Part shown: positions 46,249-57,056 of the stretch, in pieces
Position numbering within the stretch: position 1 is the stretch's first letter
Layout: each line of letters starts with the position of its first letter
Source of the DNA: Bacteroidota bacterium
GTDB taxonomy: Bacteria > Bacteroidota > Ignavibacteria > Ignavibacteriales > Melioribacteraceae
Direction of reading: 5' to 3'
Length of the DNA: 64,000 nt
Assembly (NCBI GenBank): GCA_021820065.1
Contig: JAKAEE010000007.1
Location: 1-64,000 of the forward strand
Position numbers and translations under genes: made by a program
Notes under the pieces: generated by a model
Told to the model about the DNA's origin: nothing
Database searches by the model: none
The model's input: the letters and a program-made list of their open reading frames with translations, nothing else

Positions 46249-49200
46249 TCAACTACATCCAGTAGTTGCGCCGCACGTAGTACATTTTAAACATGTTCCG
46301 TTGCGAACCATCGTCATACTTTGGCATTCGGGGCAGATATCGCCGGTATAACCGCGCTCACGTGCCTTCATAACATTCTGATGAAGCGTGATTGCGATTG
46401 CTCTCGGTTCTGCTTGTTCATGAGATAATTTTTCAACCAGATCTTTATGGCTATCCAATTCGATCATTTTTTCGCTGACCACTTCTTCACTTTCAAAATC
46501 CGGTTCTGCAACGGAATGATGATCGCCGCCGCCTTTTTTCACCAACTCACCTTCTTCAACATGAGCAAGATCGTTTCTTCCCAAGTAGGTCACGGCAAGC
46601 TCACGGAAAATATAATCTATAACCGAGGTTGCCATTTTAATTCTGTTATGTCCGGTAAGAACGCCGCTTGGTTCGAATCGCGTAAAAACAAATGCATCTA
46701 CAAATTCTTCCAACGGAACGCCGTGCTGCAACCCAAGCGAAATAGATATCGCAAAACAGTTGAGCAAACTTCTGAATGCCGCGCCTTCTTTATGCATATC
46801 TATAAATACTTCGCCCAACTGCCCGTTATCATATTCGCCCGTTCGGATATAAACCGTTTGACCGTTGATCTTAACTTTTTGAGTGTAGCCTGTTCTTCTA
46901 TCCGGCAGTCTTCTTCTTTTTGCGATGTAACGATGAATGATCCTCTCGGCAATTTTAACAATGTCGTTTTCTTCTTTCTTTTCAATCAACTCTTCAACTT
47001 CTTCCTCGGTCATCGTATTAAGCGGTTGAGAAAGTTTCGATCCGTCTCTGTAAAGCGCATTGGCTTTACATCCGAGTTTCCATGATTGGAGATAAGCATA
47101 TTTGATGTCGTCAATCGTAGCGTTGTTCGGCAAATTAATAGTTTTAGAAATGGCACCGGAAATAAACGGTTGAGCAGCAGACATCATATAAATATGCGCG
47201 TCGGATTTAATGAAACGTGTTCCCTTCTTGCCGCATTTGTTGGCGCAATCGAATACGGGATAATGTTCGTGTTTCAAGAATGGTGCGCCTTCCACGGTCA
47301 TCGTTCCGCATACGTAATCATTGGCAGAAGCAATCTCTTCTTTTGTAAAACCAAGTTCTGTTAGTACGTCGAAATTGAAATCGTTAATCTGCTCACCAGT
47401 AAAATTAAGATTGTGCTTTAGGAATTTTTCTCCCAAAGTGAATTTGTTGAACGCAAAGCTAAGTTCAAATACAGAAGGAAGAATCGTTTCAAGCCTGTTC
47501 AGAACTTCATCTGTAAATCCGCGGGCGCGCAATGATTCGTGATTGACATACGGGCATCCGGTTAATGTTCCGGCTCCCTTCGCATATTTCACAATCTCAT
47601 TACTCTGATCTTGATTGTATCCTAATTTCTTCAGCGCCGGCGGAATTGATTGATTAATAATTTTGAAATAACCGCCGCCTGCTAGTTTCTTAAACTTAAC
47701 CAATGCAAAGTCTGGTTCTATTCCTGTCGTGTCGCAATCCATCACAAGTCCAATTGTGCCAGTAGGCGCAATAACAGTTACTTGAGCATTTCTAAAACCG
47801 AATTGAGAACCCAAATCCAATGCAAGATCAGCATCTTCCTTAGCTGCTTTCAATAAATCAGATGGACAAAATTCCGGGCTTATTCCTACAGGTAACGTTG
47901 AAAGTCCTTCGTATTCTTCTTTAGGGACATTGTAAGCTGCTCTACGGTGATTTCGAATAACGCGCAACATGCTTTCAGCATTTTCTTTATACTGAGGGAA
48001 AGGTCCAAGTTCTTTTGCCATTTCAGCCGATGTCGCGTACGACTTCATATGCATAATTGCAGTGATTGCGCCGCATATTGCATACGCTTCTTTGCTGTCG
48101 TAAGAAATTCCCTGCTGCATTAGTAACGAACCAAGATTTGCATAACCCAGACCGAGCGTTCTAAACTCATAACTTTTCTGTGCAATCTCTTTGCTGGGAT
48201 ACTGCGCCATCAACACGCTTATCTCAAGAACAATAGTCCATAATCTTGTTGCATGACGGAAAGCATCGACGTTGAATTTTTCTTCATCGTCGCTATAGAA
48301 ACGAACTAGATTTAACGATGCAAGATTACACGCAGTATCATCCAAGAACATGTATTCACTGCAAGGGTTTGAAGCGCGGATTCTTCCATTCGTTGGACAC
48401 GTGTGCCACTCATTAATTGTAGTATCGAATTGCAAACCGGGATCGGCACTAGCCCATGCGGCATAACTTATATCGTCCCAAAGATTTTTTGCCGGAATTA
48501 CCTTGTAAGGTTTCGGCGCTCGATTGTCTTTTTCGGCTCTTTTCTTTTCTACGCGCCAATACAAATTCCAATTATCGTCATTCAATACTGCCTGCATAAA
48601 TTCATTTGTCACGCGCACCGAATTGTTGGAATTTTGTCCAGCAACGGTAGTGTAAGCTTCGGAATTCCAATCGGTATCGTATATAGGAATTTCGATAGAT
48701 CTGAACCCGAGCTTCGCAAGTTTGATTACTCTATCAATATAATTTTCCGGAACGTTTACTTTCCTAGCTTCAATAATTGCTCTCCGAAGACGAAGATTAG
48801 TTTTTTTGTTGAAGCGATCGTTTTCCGGATGTTCATCATAACACGCTTTAATAATATTGTTAAGATGCTGATTCAAAATTTTAGAACCGGTAACAAGCGC
48901 TGCAACTTTTTGTTCTTCAATAACTTTCCAATTAATAAATTCATCTATGTCCGGATGATCGATATCGAGAGTTACCATTTTTGCCGCGCGACGTGTTGTG
49001 CCGCCGGATTTAATTGCGCCAGCAGCGCGATCACCAATTTTTAGGAAAGACATTAAACCGGACGATTTTCCTCCGCCGCTCAACGGTTCGTTTATTCCGC
49101 GAATGTCTGAAAAGTTTGTTCCGGTTCCTGAGCCATATTTAAAAAGCCGAGCTTCGCGAACCCACAAATCCATTATGCCGCCTTCGTTAACAAGATCGTC

Positions 49201-49815
49201 ACTGATAGATTGAATGAAACACGCGTGCGGCTGCGGATGAGTATAAGCATCTTCCGAAGTAGTCAGCTGCCCGCTTTGATAATCAACGTAGTAGTGACCT
49301 TGAGCAGGTCCGTTAATTCCGTATGCCCAGTTCAATCCCGTGTTAAACCATTGCGGAGAGTTCGGTGCCGCAAATTGATTTGCCAACATATAAAGATGTT
49401 CGTCGTAAAATGCTTTTGCATCTTCTTCGGAATCGAAGTACTTCGCTTTCCATCCCCAATAAGTCCACGTCCCAGCGAGACGATGGAAAACCTGTCGTGC
49501 GTCTGTTTCGGATCCGAATCTATCTTTCTCCGGAAGTTCCTCAAGGGTTTTTGCATCTGCAACAGATGATTGCAACCATTTCGGAATTCCTTCTTCTTTG
49601 TTTTTCCGAAGTAACTTGGGTACACCCGCCTTACGAAAATATTTTTGAGCAAGAACGTCGGTTGCTACTTGAGACCAATCTTTAGGTATAACAACATCTT
49701 CCATCCTGAACACTATTGAGCCATCGGGATTTTTAATTTCCGATACTCTTTTTACGAACTCAATTGATTCAAGCGGATCTTTCCCGGCTGTGGTAAACAG
49801 ACGATTTATCTTCAT
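46249..49815 (-). CDS. nrdJ: adenosylcobalamin-dependent (class II) ribonucleoside-diphosphate reductase
   Basis: 1188 aa; [65 protein letters not shown]-terminal [28 protein letters not shown]. Confidence 0.96.
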   Translation of the reverse strand: MKINRLFTTAGKDPLESIEFVKRVSEIKNPDGSIVFRMEDVVIPKDWSQVATDVLAQKYFRKAGVPKLLRKNKEEGIPKWLQSSVADAKTLEELPEKDRFGSETDARQVFHRLAGTWTYWGWKAKYFDSEEDAKAFYDEHLYMLANQFAAPNSPQWFNTGLNWAYGINGPAQGHYYVDYQSGQLTTSEDAYTHPQPHACFIQSISDDLVNEGGIMDLWVREARLFKYGSGTGTNFSDIRGINEPLSGGGKSSGLMSFLKIGDRAAGAIKSGGTTRRAAKMVTLDIDHPDIDEFINWKVIEEQKVAALVTGSKILNQHLNNIIKACYDEHPENDRFNKKTNLRLRRAIIEARKVNVPENYIDRVIKLAKLGFRSIEIPIYDTDWNSEAYTTVAGQNSNNSVRVTNEFMQAVLNDDNWNLYWRVEKKRAEKDNRAPKPYKVIPAKNLWDDISYAAWASADPGLQFDTTINEWHTCPTNGRIRASNPCSEYMFLDDTACNLASLNLVRFYSDDEEKFNVDAFRHATRLWTIVLEISVLMAQYPSKEIAQKSYEFRTLGLGYANLGSLLMQQGISYDSKEAYAICGAITAIMHMKSYATSAEMAKELGPFPQYKENAESMLRVIRNHRRAAYNVPKEEYEGLSTLPVGISPEFCPSDLLKAAKEDADLALDLGSQFGFRNAQVTVIAPTGTIGLVMDCDTTGIEPDFALVKFKKLAGGGYFKIINQSIPPALKKLGYNQDQSNEIVKYAKGAGTLTGCPYVNHESLRARGFTDEVLNRLETILPSVFELSFAFNKFTLGEKFLKHNLNFTGEQINDFNFDVLTELGFTKEEIASANDYVCGTMTVEGAPFLKHEHYPVFDCANKCGKKGTRFIKSDAHIYMMSAAQPFISGAISKTINLPNNATIDDIKYAYLQSWKLGCKANALYRDGSKLSQPLNTMTEEEVEELIEKKEENDIVKIAERIIHRYIAKRRRLPDRRTGYTQKVKINGQTVYIRTGEYDNGQLGEVFIDMHKEGAAFRSLLNCFAISISLGLQHGVPLEEFVDAFVFTRFEPSGVLTGHNRIKMATSVIDYIFRELAVTYLGRNDLAHVEEGELVKKGGGDHHSVAEPDFESEEVVSEKMIELDSHKDLVEKLSHEQAEPRAIAITLHQNVMKARERGYTGDICPECQSMTMVRNGTCLKCTTCGATTGCS

Positions 49816-50093
49816 CTAAATCTCCAATCTTTTAACAGTTGTAGAAAAACTTTCTATGAATTAAAATGATATCAATAATTTTTTTTGAGGAACGGAATAC
49901 ACATTTTGTCGAAGCTGAAAACAACATAAGTAAAATTATTTTTTTAAGCAATCGGTTGAACGCTTAATCAAAAAATTGTGCAATTGTTTTACTTGGATTC
50001 GAATCCAATATAATGAATAAATGTTTCAAGAAAATATTGTTTTTTTATTTAATTTTATTAGTAGGATTTAAATCACATTTCGTTGAGGAATTA

Positions 50094-51629
50094 ATGAAAA
50101 TTGAACGTTCAGCAGGGATTTTACTTCACCCCACTTCTTTACCAGGCAAATTTGGCATTGGCGATCTTGGCCCTAGTGCTTATCACTTCATAGATTGGAT
50201 GCATGACGCGGGTCAGTCTCTATGGCAAGTTTTTCCGCTTGGCCCAACTGGATACGGCGATTCGCCATATCAGTGCTTTTCAGCTTTTGCCGGAAATCCT
50301 CTTCTTATCAGTCCGGAAGAATTACATAAAGATGGACTGCTAACCGAGAAGGAAATTCATGAAGTACCGCATTGGAATAAACATCACATAGATTTTGGTT
50401 CCGCTATCGAATACAAATACGAACTGTTGCATAAAGCGTTTAAACATTTTAAGAAGCTTGATAAAAATATTGAAGAAGAGTGTGGTGATTTTTGCAAAGC
50501 TAACGCTTACTGGCTGGATGATTACTCCCTCTTCATGGCGGCAAAACAATACCACGGAGGAGTCCAATGGACGCAGTGGGATCCGTCAATCGCGTTCAGA
50601 AAAAAAATTTCCGAATGGAAGAAAAAATTGAAGGACGAAATTGAGTTTCAAAAATTTCTTCAATTCATTTTTAACAAGCAGTGGACAAATGTTCGAGGAT
50701 ACGCTCACAGCAAGAAAATAAAAATTATCGGTGATCTGCCAATTTTTATTGCTTACGACAGCGCCGACCTTTGGGCTAACAAAGAACAATTTACGGTTCG
50801 CGAAGACGGAACGTTGGAATTTGTTGCCGGAGTCCCGCCGGATTATTTCAGCGCTACCGGACAACTTTGGGGAAATCCTCTTTATAAATGGAAAGTAATG
50901 GAGAAAGATGATTTCCATTGGTGGCGGCAAAGAATTTCTAAGCTGCTCGGTATGGTTGACCTAATCCGTATCGATCACTTCCGCGGTTTCGATGCGTATT
51001 GGGAAATTCCCGGCGACGCGACAACTGCGATCAACGGACGCTGGGTAAAAGCTCCCGGAGAAAAATTATTTAACTCAATTAAAAAAGCTTTGGGCGATCT
51101 GCCTATCATTGCAGAAGACCTTGGCGTTATTACCGATTCGGTTGTTGAACTGCGCGACAAATTTAATTTCCCGGGAATAAAAATTCTGCAGTTTGGATTA
51201 GGAACTGACGGCGACAAAAAATTCTTGCCGCACAATCACGTACAGAATTGTGTTGTGCATACGGGCTCGCATGATAATGAAACGACGCGCGGATTTATTG
51301 AATCGGAACGGAAGAAAAACTCGGGCATTTACGAGTGGGCGCAAAAGTATCTTAACTACTACGGCGATAACATGACCTATGAACTGATCCGTACCGCTTA
51401 TGCGTCGGTTGCAAATATTGTCGTTATACCGATGCAGGATATTTTGAATCTTGGTAACGAATCAAGAATGAATTTGCCGGGCTCACTTGGCGGCAATTGG
51501 AATTGGCGCTTCACTTGGGATCAGTTGCACGGCGATCTTACCAAGCATTACAAAGAAATGACCATAATGTTTGAACGCCCGCCTTTGAAGAAAATTGAGA
51601 ATGCTAAAATTGAAGTTGCTGAGGAATGA
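50094..51629 (+). CDS. malQ: 4-alpha-glucanotransferase
   Basis: RSAGILLHPTSLPGKFGIGDLG, GDLPIFIAYDSADLWAN, IRIDHFRGFDAYWEIP, GSHDNETTRG. Confidence 0.96.
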   Translation: MKIERSAGILLHPTSLPGKFGIGDLGPSAYHFIDWMHDAGQSLWQVFPLGPTGYGDSPYQCFSAFAGNPLLISPEELHKDGLLTEKEIHEVPHWNKHHIDFGSAIEYKYELLHKAFKHFKKLDKNIEEECGDFCKANAYWLDDYSLFMAAKQYHGGVQWTQWDPSIAFRKKISEWKKKLKDEIEFQKFLQFIFNKQWTNVRGYAHSKKIKIIGDLPIFIAYDSADLWANKEQFTVREDGTLEFVAGVPPDYFSATGQLWGNPLYKWKVMEKDDFHWWRQRISKLLGMVDLIRIDHFRGFDAYWEIPGDATTAINGRWVKAPGEKLFNSIKKALGDLPIIAEDLGVITDSVVELRDKFNFPGIKILQFGLGTDGDKKFLPHNHVQNCVVHTGSHDNETTRGFIESERKKNSGIYEWAQKYLNYYGDNMTYELIRTAYASVANIVVIPMQDILNLGNESRMNLPGSLGGNWNWRFTWDQLHGDLTKHYKEMTIMFERPPLKKIENAKIEVAEE

Positions 51630-51638
51630 TGATTTAGA

Positions 51639-51667
51639 TTCGGGATCGCACTAAGTGCGATCCCGAA
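51639..51667. terminator. 13-bp stem palindrome TTCGGGATCGCAC-TAA-GTGCGATCCCGAA between convergent malQ and GPx genes
   Basis: Perfect inverted repeat in convergent intergenic gap. Confidence 0.75.
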
Positions 51668-51675
51668 AGCTAAAA

Positions 51676-52257
51676 TTATTTTGCCAACTCTTTTTCGATC
51701 GCTTTAGTTAACTCGTCGCTTTCCGGTGTTACTTTGCTTCTAAACCGAGCAACAATATTTCCGCTTTTATCAATTAAAAACTTTTCGAAGTTCCATTTAA
51801 TATCTCCGTCTTCAGTAACGGGATTGTTGATAAGCCGAGCATAGAGCGGAGATTTTTCATCACCCAGCACTTTAATCTTATCAAACAGTTTGAACGTTAC
51901 AAAATATTTGGAACTGCAGAATTCTTTTATCTCTTGGTTTGTTCCCGGCTCCTGATGCCCGAAGTCGTTGCACGGGAAAGCCAAAATTTCAAAACCTTTG
52001 TCTTTATATTTTTTGTAAATAGCTTCCAAACCTTTATACTGAGGCGTGTATCCGCATTTACTTGCAACGTTCACAATCAAAAGAACCTTGCCTTTGTAAT
52101 CGGAAAGTTTCACGTCTTTCCCATCCATATCTTTTACAACTAAGTCTCTTATGTTGTCGCCCATTTTATTTCCTTCAAGATTTTTCGCAAAGTTTGTTAA
52201 GCTGAGAGTAATTAAAAACAAAAAGGTTAGAGTTGAAAAAATCTTAATCCTTCCCAT
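51676..52257 (-). CDS. glutathione peroxidase family protein (Cys type)
   Basis: NVASKCGYTPQYKGLEAIYKKYKDKGFEILAFPCNDFGHQEPG, IKWNFEKFLIDKSGN. Confidence 0.95.
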   Translation of the reverse strand: MGRIKIFSTLTFLFLITLSLTNFAKNLEGNKMGDNIRDLVVKDMDGKDVKLSDYKGKVLLIVNVASKCGYTPQYKGLEAIYKKYKDKGFEILAFPCNDFGHQEPGTNQEIKEFCSSKYFVTFKLFDKIKVLGDEKSPLYARLINNPVTEDGDIKWNFEKFLIDKSGNIVARFRSKVTPESDELTKAIEKELAK

Positions 52258-52318
52258 TGCGCTGCCTTTCTTTTTTTAGTAAAACGAAATACACGGCAGT
52301 AAAGTTCATAAGAAGAGA

Positions 52319-52347
52319 AACCCGACTTCCAAACGAAATCGGGTCCT
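52319..52347 (-). terminator. hairpin ACCCGA…TCGGGT downstream of pta
   Basis: GC-rich inverted repeat between pta and GPx start. Confidence 0.5.
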
Positions 52348-52374
52348 TAATTAGAAAAGATTTTTTTTCAACGA

Positions 52375-53358
52375 TTAGTCAGCCATCAGCGCTGCAATTG
52401 CTGCCGTGTTCACTATGTCGTCAACACTGCATCCGCGGCTGAGATCAAAAAACGGTTTCTGCAATCCTTGATTGATGGGACCAACAGCTTCAGCTTTACC
52501 GAGACGCTGCGCAATTTTGTAACCGATGTTGCCCGAGTTGAGATCGGGGAAAACCAAAACATTAGCCCGTCCGGCAACTTTGCTGCCCGGAGCTTTTTTC
52601 TTTCCTACCGAATCAACTATTGCCGCGTCGAACTGCAGTTCGCCGTCAACGCTTAAATCCGAACGTTTTTCCTGAACAAGTTTTGTTGCCTGACGAACCT
52701 TGTCAATCAATTCATGTTCGGCGCTGCCTTTGGTGGAAAACGAAAGCATTGCGATGTAAGGTTCTTCACCGGTAAGTTTTTTGTGATTGTCGGCAGTAGC
52801 GATCGCAATGTCTGCCAACTGATTCGCATCCGGGTTCGGGTTAACCGCGCAATCGGCAAAACTGTAAACCGTATTGGGAAATACCATCAAGAAAAAACTT
52901 GAAAGAATTGAAATACCTTCCTTCAATCCAACACAAAAAATTCCGGCGCGGGTGATATCGGCAGTCGTTGCAACGGAACCGCCAACACTCGCATGAGCCA
53001 TTCCTTCGCGAACCATCATACCGGCAAAAAAGATGTCCCGCTTAACGGTTTCTTTTGCTTGTTCGATGGTGATGCCTTTGTGTTTCCTGAGATTGTAAAA
53101 AATGTTTGTGAAATCGCTGAGCTTTTCCGACTTATCCGGATCAATAATTCGAATACCTTGCAGATCAGCGCCAATCTTTTTTGCATCTACTCTAATTTTT
53201 TCTTCATTGCCAATTGTAATTACTGAAGCAACTTTTTCCTTTGTCAAAATTTCCGCAGCACGAAGCACTCGTTCATCATGTGATTCCGGCAGTACCAGCG
53301 TTTTTTTTCTTTGAGCAGCTTTTGCTCTAATTTGATTAAGTAATTCAATATCAGACAT
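52375..53358 (-). CDS. pta: phosphate acetyltransferase
   Basis: LVLPESHDERVLRAAEIL, VREGMAHASVGGSVATTADITRAG, LQKPFFDLSRGCSVDDIV. Confidence 0.94.
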   Translation of the reverse strand: MSDIELLNQIRAKAAQRKKTLVLPESHDERVLRAAEILTKEKVASVITIGNEEKIRVDAKKIGADLQGIRIIDPDKSEKLSDFTNIFYNLRKHKGITIEQAKETVKRDIFFAGMMVREGMAHASVGGSVATTADITRAGIFCVGLKEGISILSSFFLMVFPNTVYSFADCAVNPNPDANQLADIAIATADNHKKLTGEEPYIAMLSFSTKGSAEHELIDKVRQATKLVQEKRSDLSVDGELQFDAAIVDSVGKKKAPGSKVAGRANVLVFPDLNSGNIGYKIAQRLGKAEAVGPINQGLQKPFFDLSRGCSVDDIVNTAAIAALMAD

Positions 53359-53505
53359 AATTCATCCATAGTTGTTAAAAATCTGCATACAAATATAAAC
53401 AATTTGGTTTATTCCGTTTTGGCGTGGCAGAGTAACAAAAAGAATGAATTGAATTTGTCCCTCGAATTAGAAATATTGAAGTAGGATTTGGAAAGAGTTT
53501 CGGAA

Positions 53506-54564
53506 ATGACTCTCAGCGCACAGCAAATAAAAAAAATAAAAAACTATTCATTGATTGCCATCTCCTTTCTATTAGTTGCATTCCTCTTCTACCAATTTAT
53601 AGATATCTTCGCAATGCTTGCCGTGTCGATCTTAATCGCAATGATTTTTAGTCCCGTTGTTGAATTTCTTGAAGAGAGAGGACTGAACCGTTTGCTTTCC
53701 GTAATAATTGTCTTTGTGCTCGTGGGATTTCTAACCTTTAGTGGTTTATCATACCTGCTGCCGAAAATTCTTGGACAGTTGGACGCACTAACCAATACTT
53801 TAACGCAAGAAAACTTGCAGAACCTTCTTCGCCAATTCGAAAAATCCGTTAAGTCCATCTTCCCTATTTTCAGCTCCGTTGATTTTGTTCAGCGGTTCTC
53901 CAACTTGTTTCAGAACATAATTCTTGATTGGGTAAACAATCTGACAAATATTTTTTATCGGATAATTTCTATCGTTGCAATATTGGTGATTGTTCCGTTC
54001 ATGACTTTCTTCCTTTTGAAGGACAACAAGAGAATTATCTGCGGCTTGATAAATATAATGCCCAACAAATATTTTGAAGTCTCTTATGCAGTTCTCCGAA
54101 AGATCGGAATTCAGCTCGGCAGATTTGTACGCGGCTGGATCTTCGATGCATTCCTAGTTGGGCTTCTTAGCGGAATCGGTCTAACGGCATTGGGCATCAA
54201 TAACGCCGCATCAATTGGGTTCGTTGCCGGTGTAGGACATTTAATTCCATACTTTGGTCCTATCATTGGAGGAATTCCGGCAATAATAATTTCACTTATT
54301 CAGTTCGGAAATTTTTCCATGCTGCCAAGCATAGTGCTCATGTTTCTTGGAGTCTATACAATAGATAACGGTTTGATCCAGCCGAATGTTTTTTCTAAGA
54401 GTACGGATATGCATCCTCTAATCATTATTATCTTAATTCTGGCCGGAAGTCAAACGGCTGGAGTACTGGGTATGCTGCTGGCTGTTCCGATTGCTACGGT
54501 AATAAGAACCGCAGCAAAAGAAATTTATCTCGGTTACAAAAATTATAAGATCATTAAAATCTGA
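53506..54564 (+). CDS. AI-2E family transporter
   Basis: Multi-TM; GVGHLIPYFGPIIGGIPAIIISLIQFG motif; start at internal ATG. Confidence 0.92.
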   Translation: MTLSAQQIKKIKNYSLIAISFLLVAFLFYQFIDIFAMLAVSILIAMIFSPVVEFLEERGLNRLLSVIIVFVLVGFLTFSGLSYLLPKILGQLDALTNTLTQENLQNLLRQFEKSVKSIFPIFSSVDFVQRFSNLFQNIILDWVNNLTNIFYRIISIVAILVIVPFMTFFLLKDNKRIICGLINIMPNKYFEVSYAVLRKIGIQLGRFVRGWIFDAFLVGLLSGIGLTALGINNAASIGFVAGVGHLIPYFGPIIGGIPAIIISLIQFGNFSMLPSIVLMFLGVYTIDNGLIQPNVFSKSTDMHPLIIIILILAGSQTAGVLGMLLAVPIATVIRTAAKEIYLGYKNYKIIKI

Positions 54565-54666
54565 AAGCTCCTCGTGCCGCTGCATCTGTCAATAATTTTG
54601 GAACTCACTCTTAATTGAATCTAAAACAAACTTTGAATAGTTTGAGATTAAAAATGGATGTGACAA

Positions 54667-56064
54667 ATGGAAATACAATTTATTGGTGCAGCTCAAACCG
54701 TAACCGGATCGATGCATTACATAAAAACCAAGCAAGCAAAATTTCTTCTCGATTGCGGGCTTTATCAAGGTAAACGAAAAGATGCTTACGAAATAAATAA
54801 AAATTTCGAATTCTTCGATCCGAAAGAAATAGATTTTGTTGTTCTCTCCCACGCCCATATCGATCACGCGGGCAACTTGCCTTCGCTGGTTAAGAAAGGT
54901 TTCACCGGAAAAATCTATACAACGTTTGCCTCGCGCGACCTTTGCGCCATTATGCTTTTGGATACAGCACACATTCAAGAGAAAGATGTTGAGTACGTAA
55001 ATAAGAAACGTCATAAACAAAAAAAGAATTTGTTTGAACCGCTGTATGTTGAAGATGACGTAAGGCAAACATTAACACAATTCGTAGGCATTAACTACCA
55101 TCAGGAAACCGAACTGACGCCCGGCATTAGTCTTACTTTTTATGATGCTGGACATATTCTTGGATCGTCGCTGGTTTCCCTTAAGATAAACGAAGAAGGA
55201 AGAATTATTAATCTTGCGTTCTCCGGAGACTTGGGAAGACCTAACCTCCCGATCTTGAAAGACCCGGAAAGAATTCCTGATGCAGATTGTTTTATTTGCG
55301 AAAGCACTTACGGCGGAAAAACTCACGAGAATCCGCTCAACTCGGAAGATTCGCTTGCGCAGGCAATCGCTAAAGGGGTGTCGAGAAAAGCGAAAATTAT
55401 TATCCCGGCATTCAGCGTCGGCAGAACTCAAGAAATTGTTTACGCTCTTCATAGAATTTTTGAAAGCGGCAAGGTTCAGAGAATTCCGGTTTATGTCGAT
55501 AGCCCGCTGGCAGTTAACGCTACGAACGTCTTTCGTGTTCACCCGGAATGTTTCGACAAAGAAACAAGTCGGTTCCTCTTTAAGCATGAAGACCCGTTTG
55601 GATTTAACAGGTTGGCTTACTTAACGAACGTGGAAGATTCAAAACATCTCAATGCGGTTGAAGGTCCTTGCGTAATTATTTCAAGTTCGGGCATGTGCGA
55701 AGCGGGACGAATCTTACATCATCTTGCCAACAATATTGAAAATCCAAAAAACATGATTCTGATGGTAGGCTATTGTGCTGAAAACACTCTCGGCAGAAAA
55801 TTGATAGACGGTGAAAAGAAAGTGAACATCCTTGGTGAAGAGTACAATGTAAATTCCGAAGTGATTGTTCTGCAGTCTTTCAGCGCTCATGCAGATGCAA
55901 ACGAACTTATTGAGTACACGTCAGCGTTCGATAAAAGTAAAATGAAGCAAATCTTTCTTGTGCATGGTGAAATTGATCAGCAAGAAATATACAAAGCTCA
56001 TCTTGAATCGATCGGATTTAAAAATATTGCGATCCCTAAACGCGGTTATGTGGTTGCGGTATAA
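54667..56064 (+). CDS. MBL-fold / beta-CASP RNA-processing nuclease family protein
   Basis: SHAHIDHAGNLP, SGDLGRPNLPIL, ESTYGGKTHE, AFSVGRTQEIVYAL, SSSGMCEAGRILHHL, SFSAHADANEL. Confidence 0.94.
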   Translation: MEIQFIGAAQTVTGSMHYIKTKQAKFLLDCGLYQGKRKDAYEINKNFEFFDPKEIDFVVLSHAHIDHAGNLPSLVKKGFTGKIYTTFASRDLCAIMLLDTAHIQEKDVEYVNKKRHKQKKNLFEPLYVEDDVRQTLTQFVGINYHQETELTPGISLTFYDAGHILGSSLVSLKINEEGRIINLAFSGDLGRPNLPILKDPERIPDADCFICESTYGGKTHENPLNSEDSLAQAIAKGVSRKAKIIIPAFSVGRTQEIVYALHRIFESGKVQRIPVYVDSPLAVNATNVFRVHPECFDKETSRFLFKHEDPFGFNRLAYLTNVEDSKHLNAVEGPCVIISSSGMCEAGRILHHLANNIENPKNMILMVGYCAENTLGRKLIDGEKKVNILGEEYNVNSEVIVLQSFSAHADANELIEYTSAFDKSKMKQIFLVHGEIDQQEIYKAHLESIGFKNIAIPKRGYVVAV

Positions 56065-57037
56065 GATTGTTGTGGTTGGTCTTGCCGCAATCTTGGTTAC
56101 AAGCTGTACGCGTGATCAAATTACCCAGCCGATCCCCGGCAATACGTTGCCGGATATTCCAGCTAATCTCCAGGTCTTCGGCGCGCAAGACGGTGCAATC
56201 GGAATTGAATGGGATAAAAATACCGACGCAAGCCAAATCACTTACAAAATTTACCGGTCTATTAATAACGCGAACAATTTCAAATATCTTGCATCGACGA
56301 CCAGCACATATTTCGTTGATGATTCGCTGGAATATGATTCGACTTACTACTACAGAATCAGCGCTGTAAATTCTGCTGGAATGGAAAGCGCGTTATCGGA
56401 TTATGTTTCGGCAAAACCGATTAACCTTTATCCTCCTCTGCCCCCGACACTTGTGCATATAAACGCGCGCAATTGGACAAACACACCACAAATTTTTATT
56501 TCATGGGATCCACCCATTGATACCGATGTAAAAGGTTACAATATTTACAGAAGCACCGCCGACAATTTCGATGCGGATTCTGCCCACCTTGTCGCGTTCA
56601 CAAAAACTTCTTCTTATACGGACACCAAAAACCTGAGCTTGCTTACGACATACTATTATAAGATTTGTGCGGTTGATAAAGGCAATCTGAAAAGCACGCC
56701 GACCTACATTGCGAGCGATCTGATCTTAAATTCTCCGTCGCTCATTTTCCCGGCTGATAATTCTACGCTGACACAACTGACGAAATTCCGTTTTATGGCT
56801 GCATCCAAACCGGCAAAGTACAAGCTTGTAATTCAAACCAACATTGTTTACGGGGTGGTACAGGAATTTAATTTTTCATCCGATCAGGTTGATCAAGTGA
56901 TAACTGTAGATGCGTCCGGTCTGTCACTTGATCCGTTCCGCTCGTATGTTTGGCGCGTTTACACTTACACTTCAAGCGATACAGATCCAAATAGTTTTAG
57001 TGATTATTTTTCGTTTACTTATAATCCAAATCAATGA
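56048..57037 (+). CDS. fibronectin type III domain lipoprotein
   Basis: Lipobox AILVTSCTR; two FN3-like modules; ATG overlaps end of upstream gene. Confidence 0.85.
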   Translation: MWLRYKIVVVGLAAILVTSCTRDQITQPIPGNTLPDIPANLQVFGAQDGAIGIEWDKNTDASQITYKIYRSINNANNFKYLASTTSTYFVDDSLEYDSTYYYRISAVNSAGMESALSDYVSAKPINLYPPLPPTLVHINARNWTNTPQIFISWDPPIDTDVKGYNIYRSTADNFDADSAHLVAFTKTSSYTDTKNLSLLTTYYYKICAVDKGNLKSTPTYIASDLILNSPSLIFPADNSTLTQLTKFRFMAASKPAKYKLVIQTNIVYGVVQEFNFSSDQVDQVITVDASGLSLDPFRSYVWRVYTYTSSDTDPNSFSDYFSFTYNPNQ

Positions 57038-57056
57038 GAATTATTTGAAAGGCGGA

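Noticed and set aside
45673-46249. Complete toxin-antitoxin locus
   Set aside because: No toxin-sized ORF on either strand adjacent to the antitoxin-like gene.
48403-49685. Long plus-strand ORFs antisense to nrdJ
   Set aside because: Minus-strand frame encodes a clear class II RNR; antisense ORFs have no domain support.
49815-50094. Cobalamin riboswitch upstream of nrdJ
   Set aside because: No B12-box-like (GCCACTG) conserved core or expected length visible in the intergenic region.
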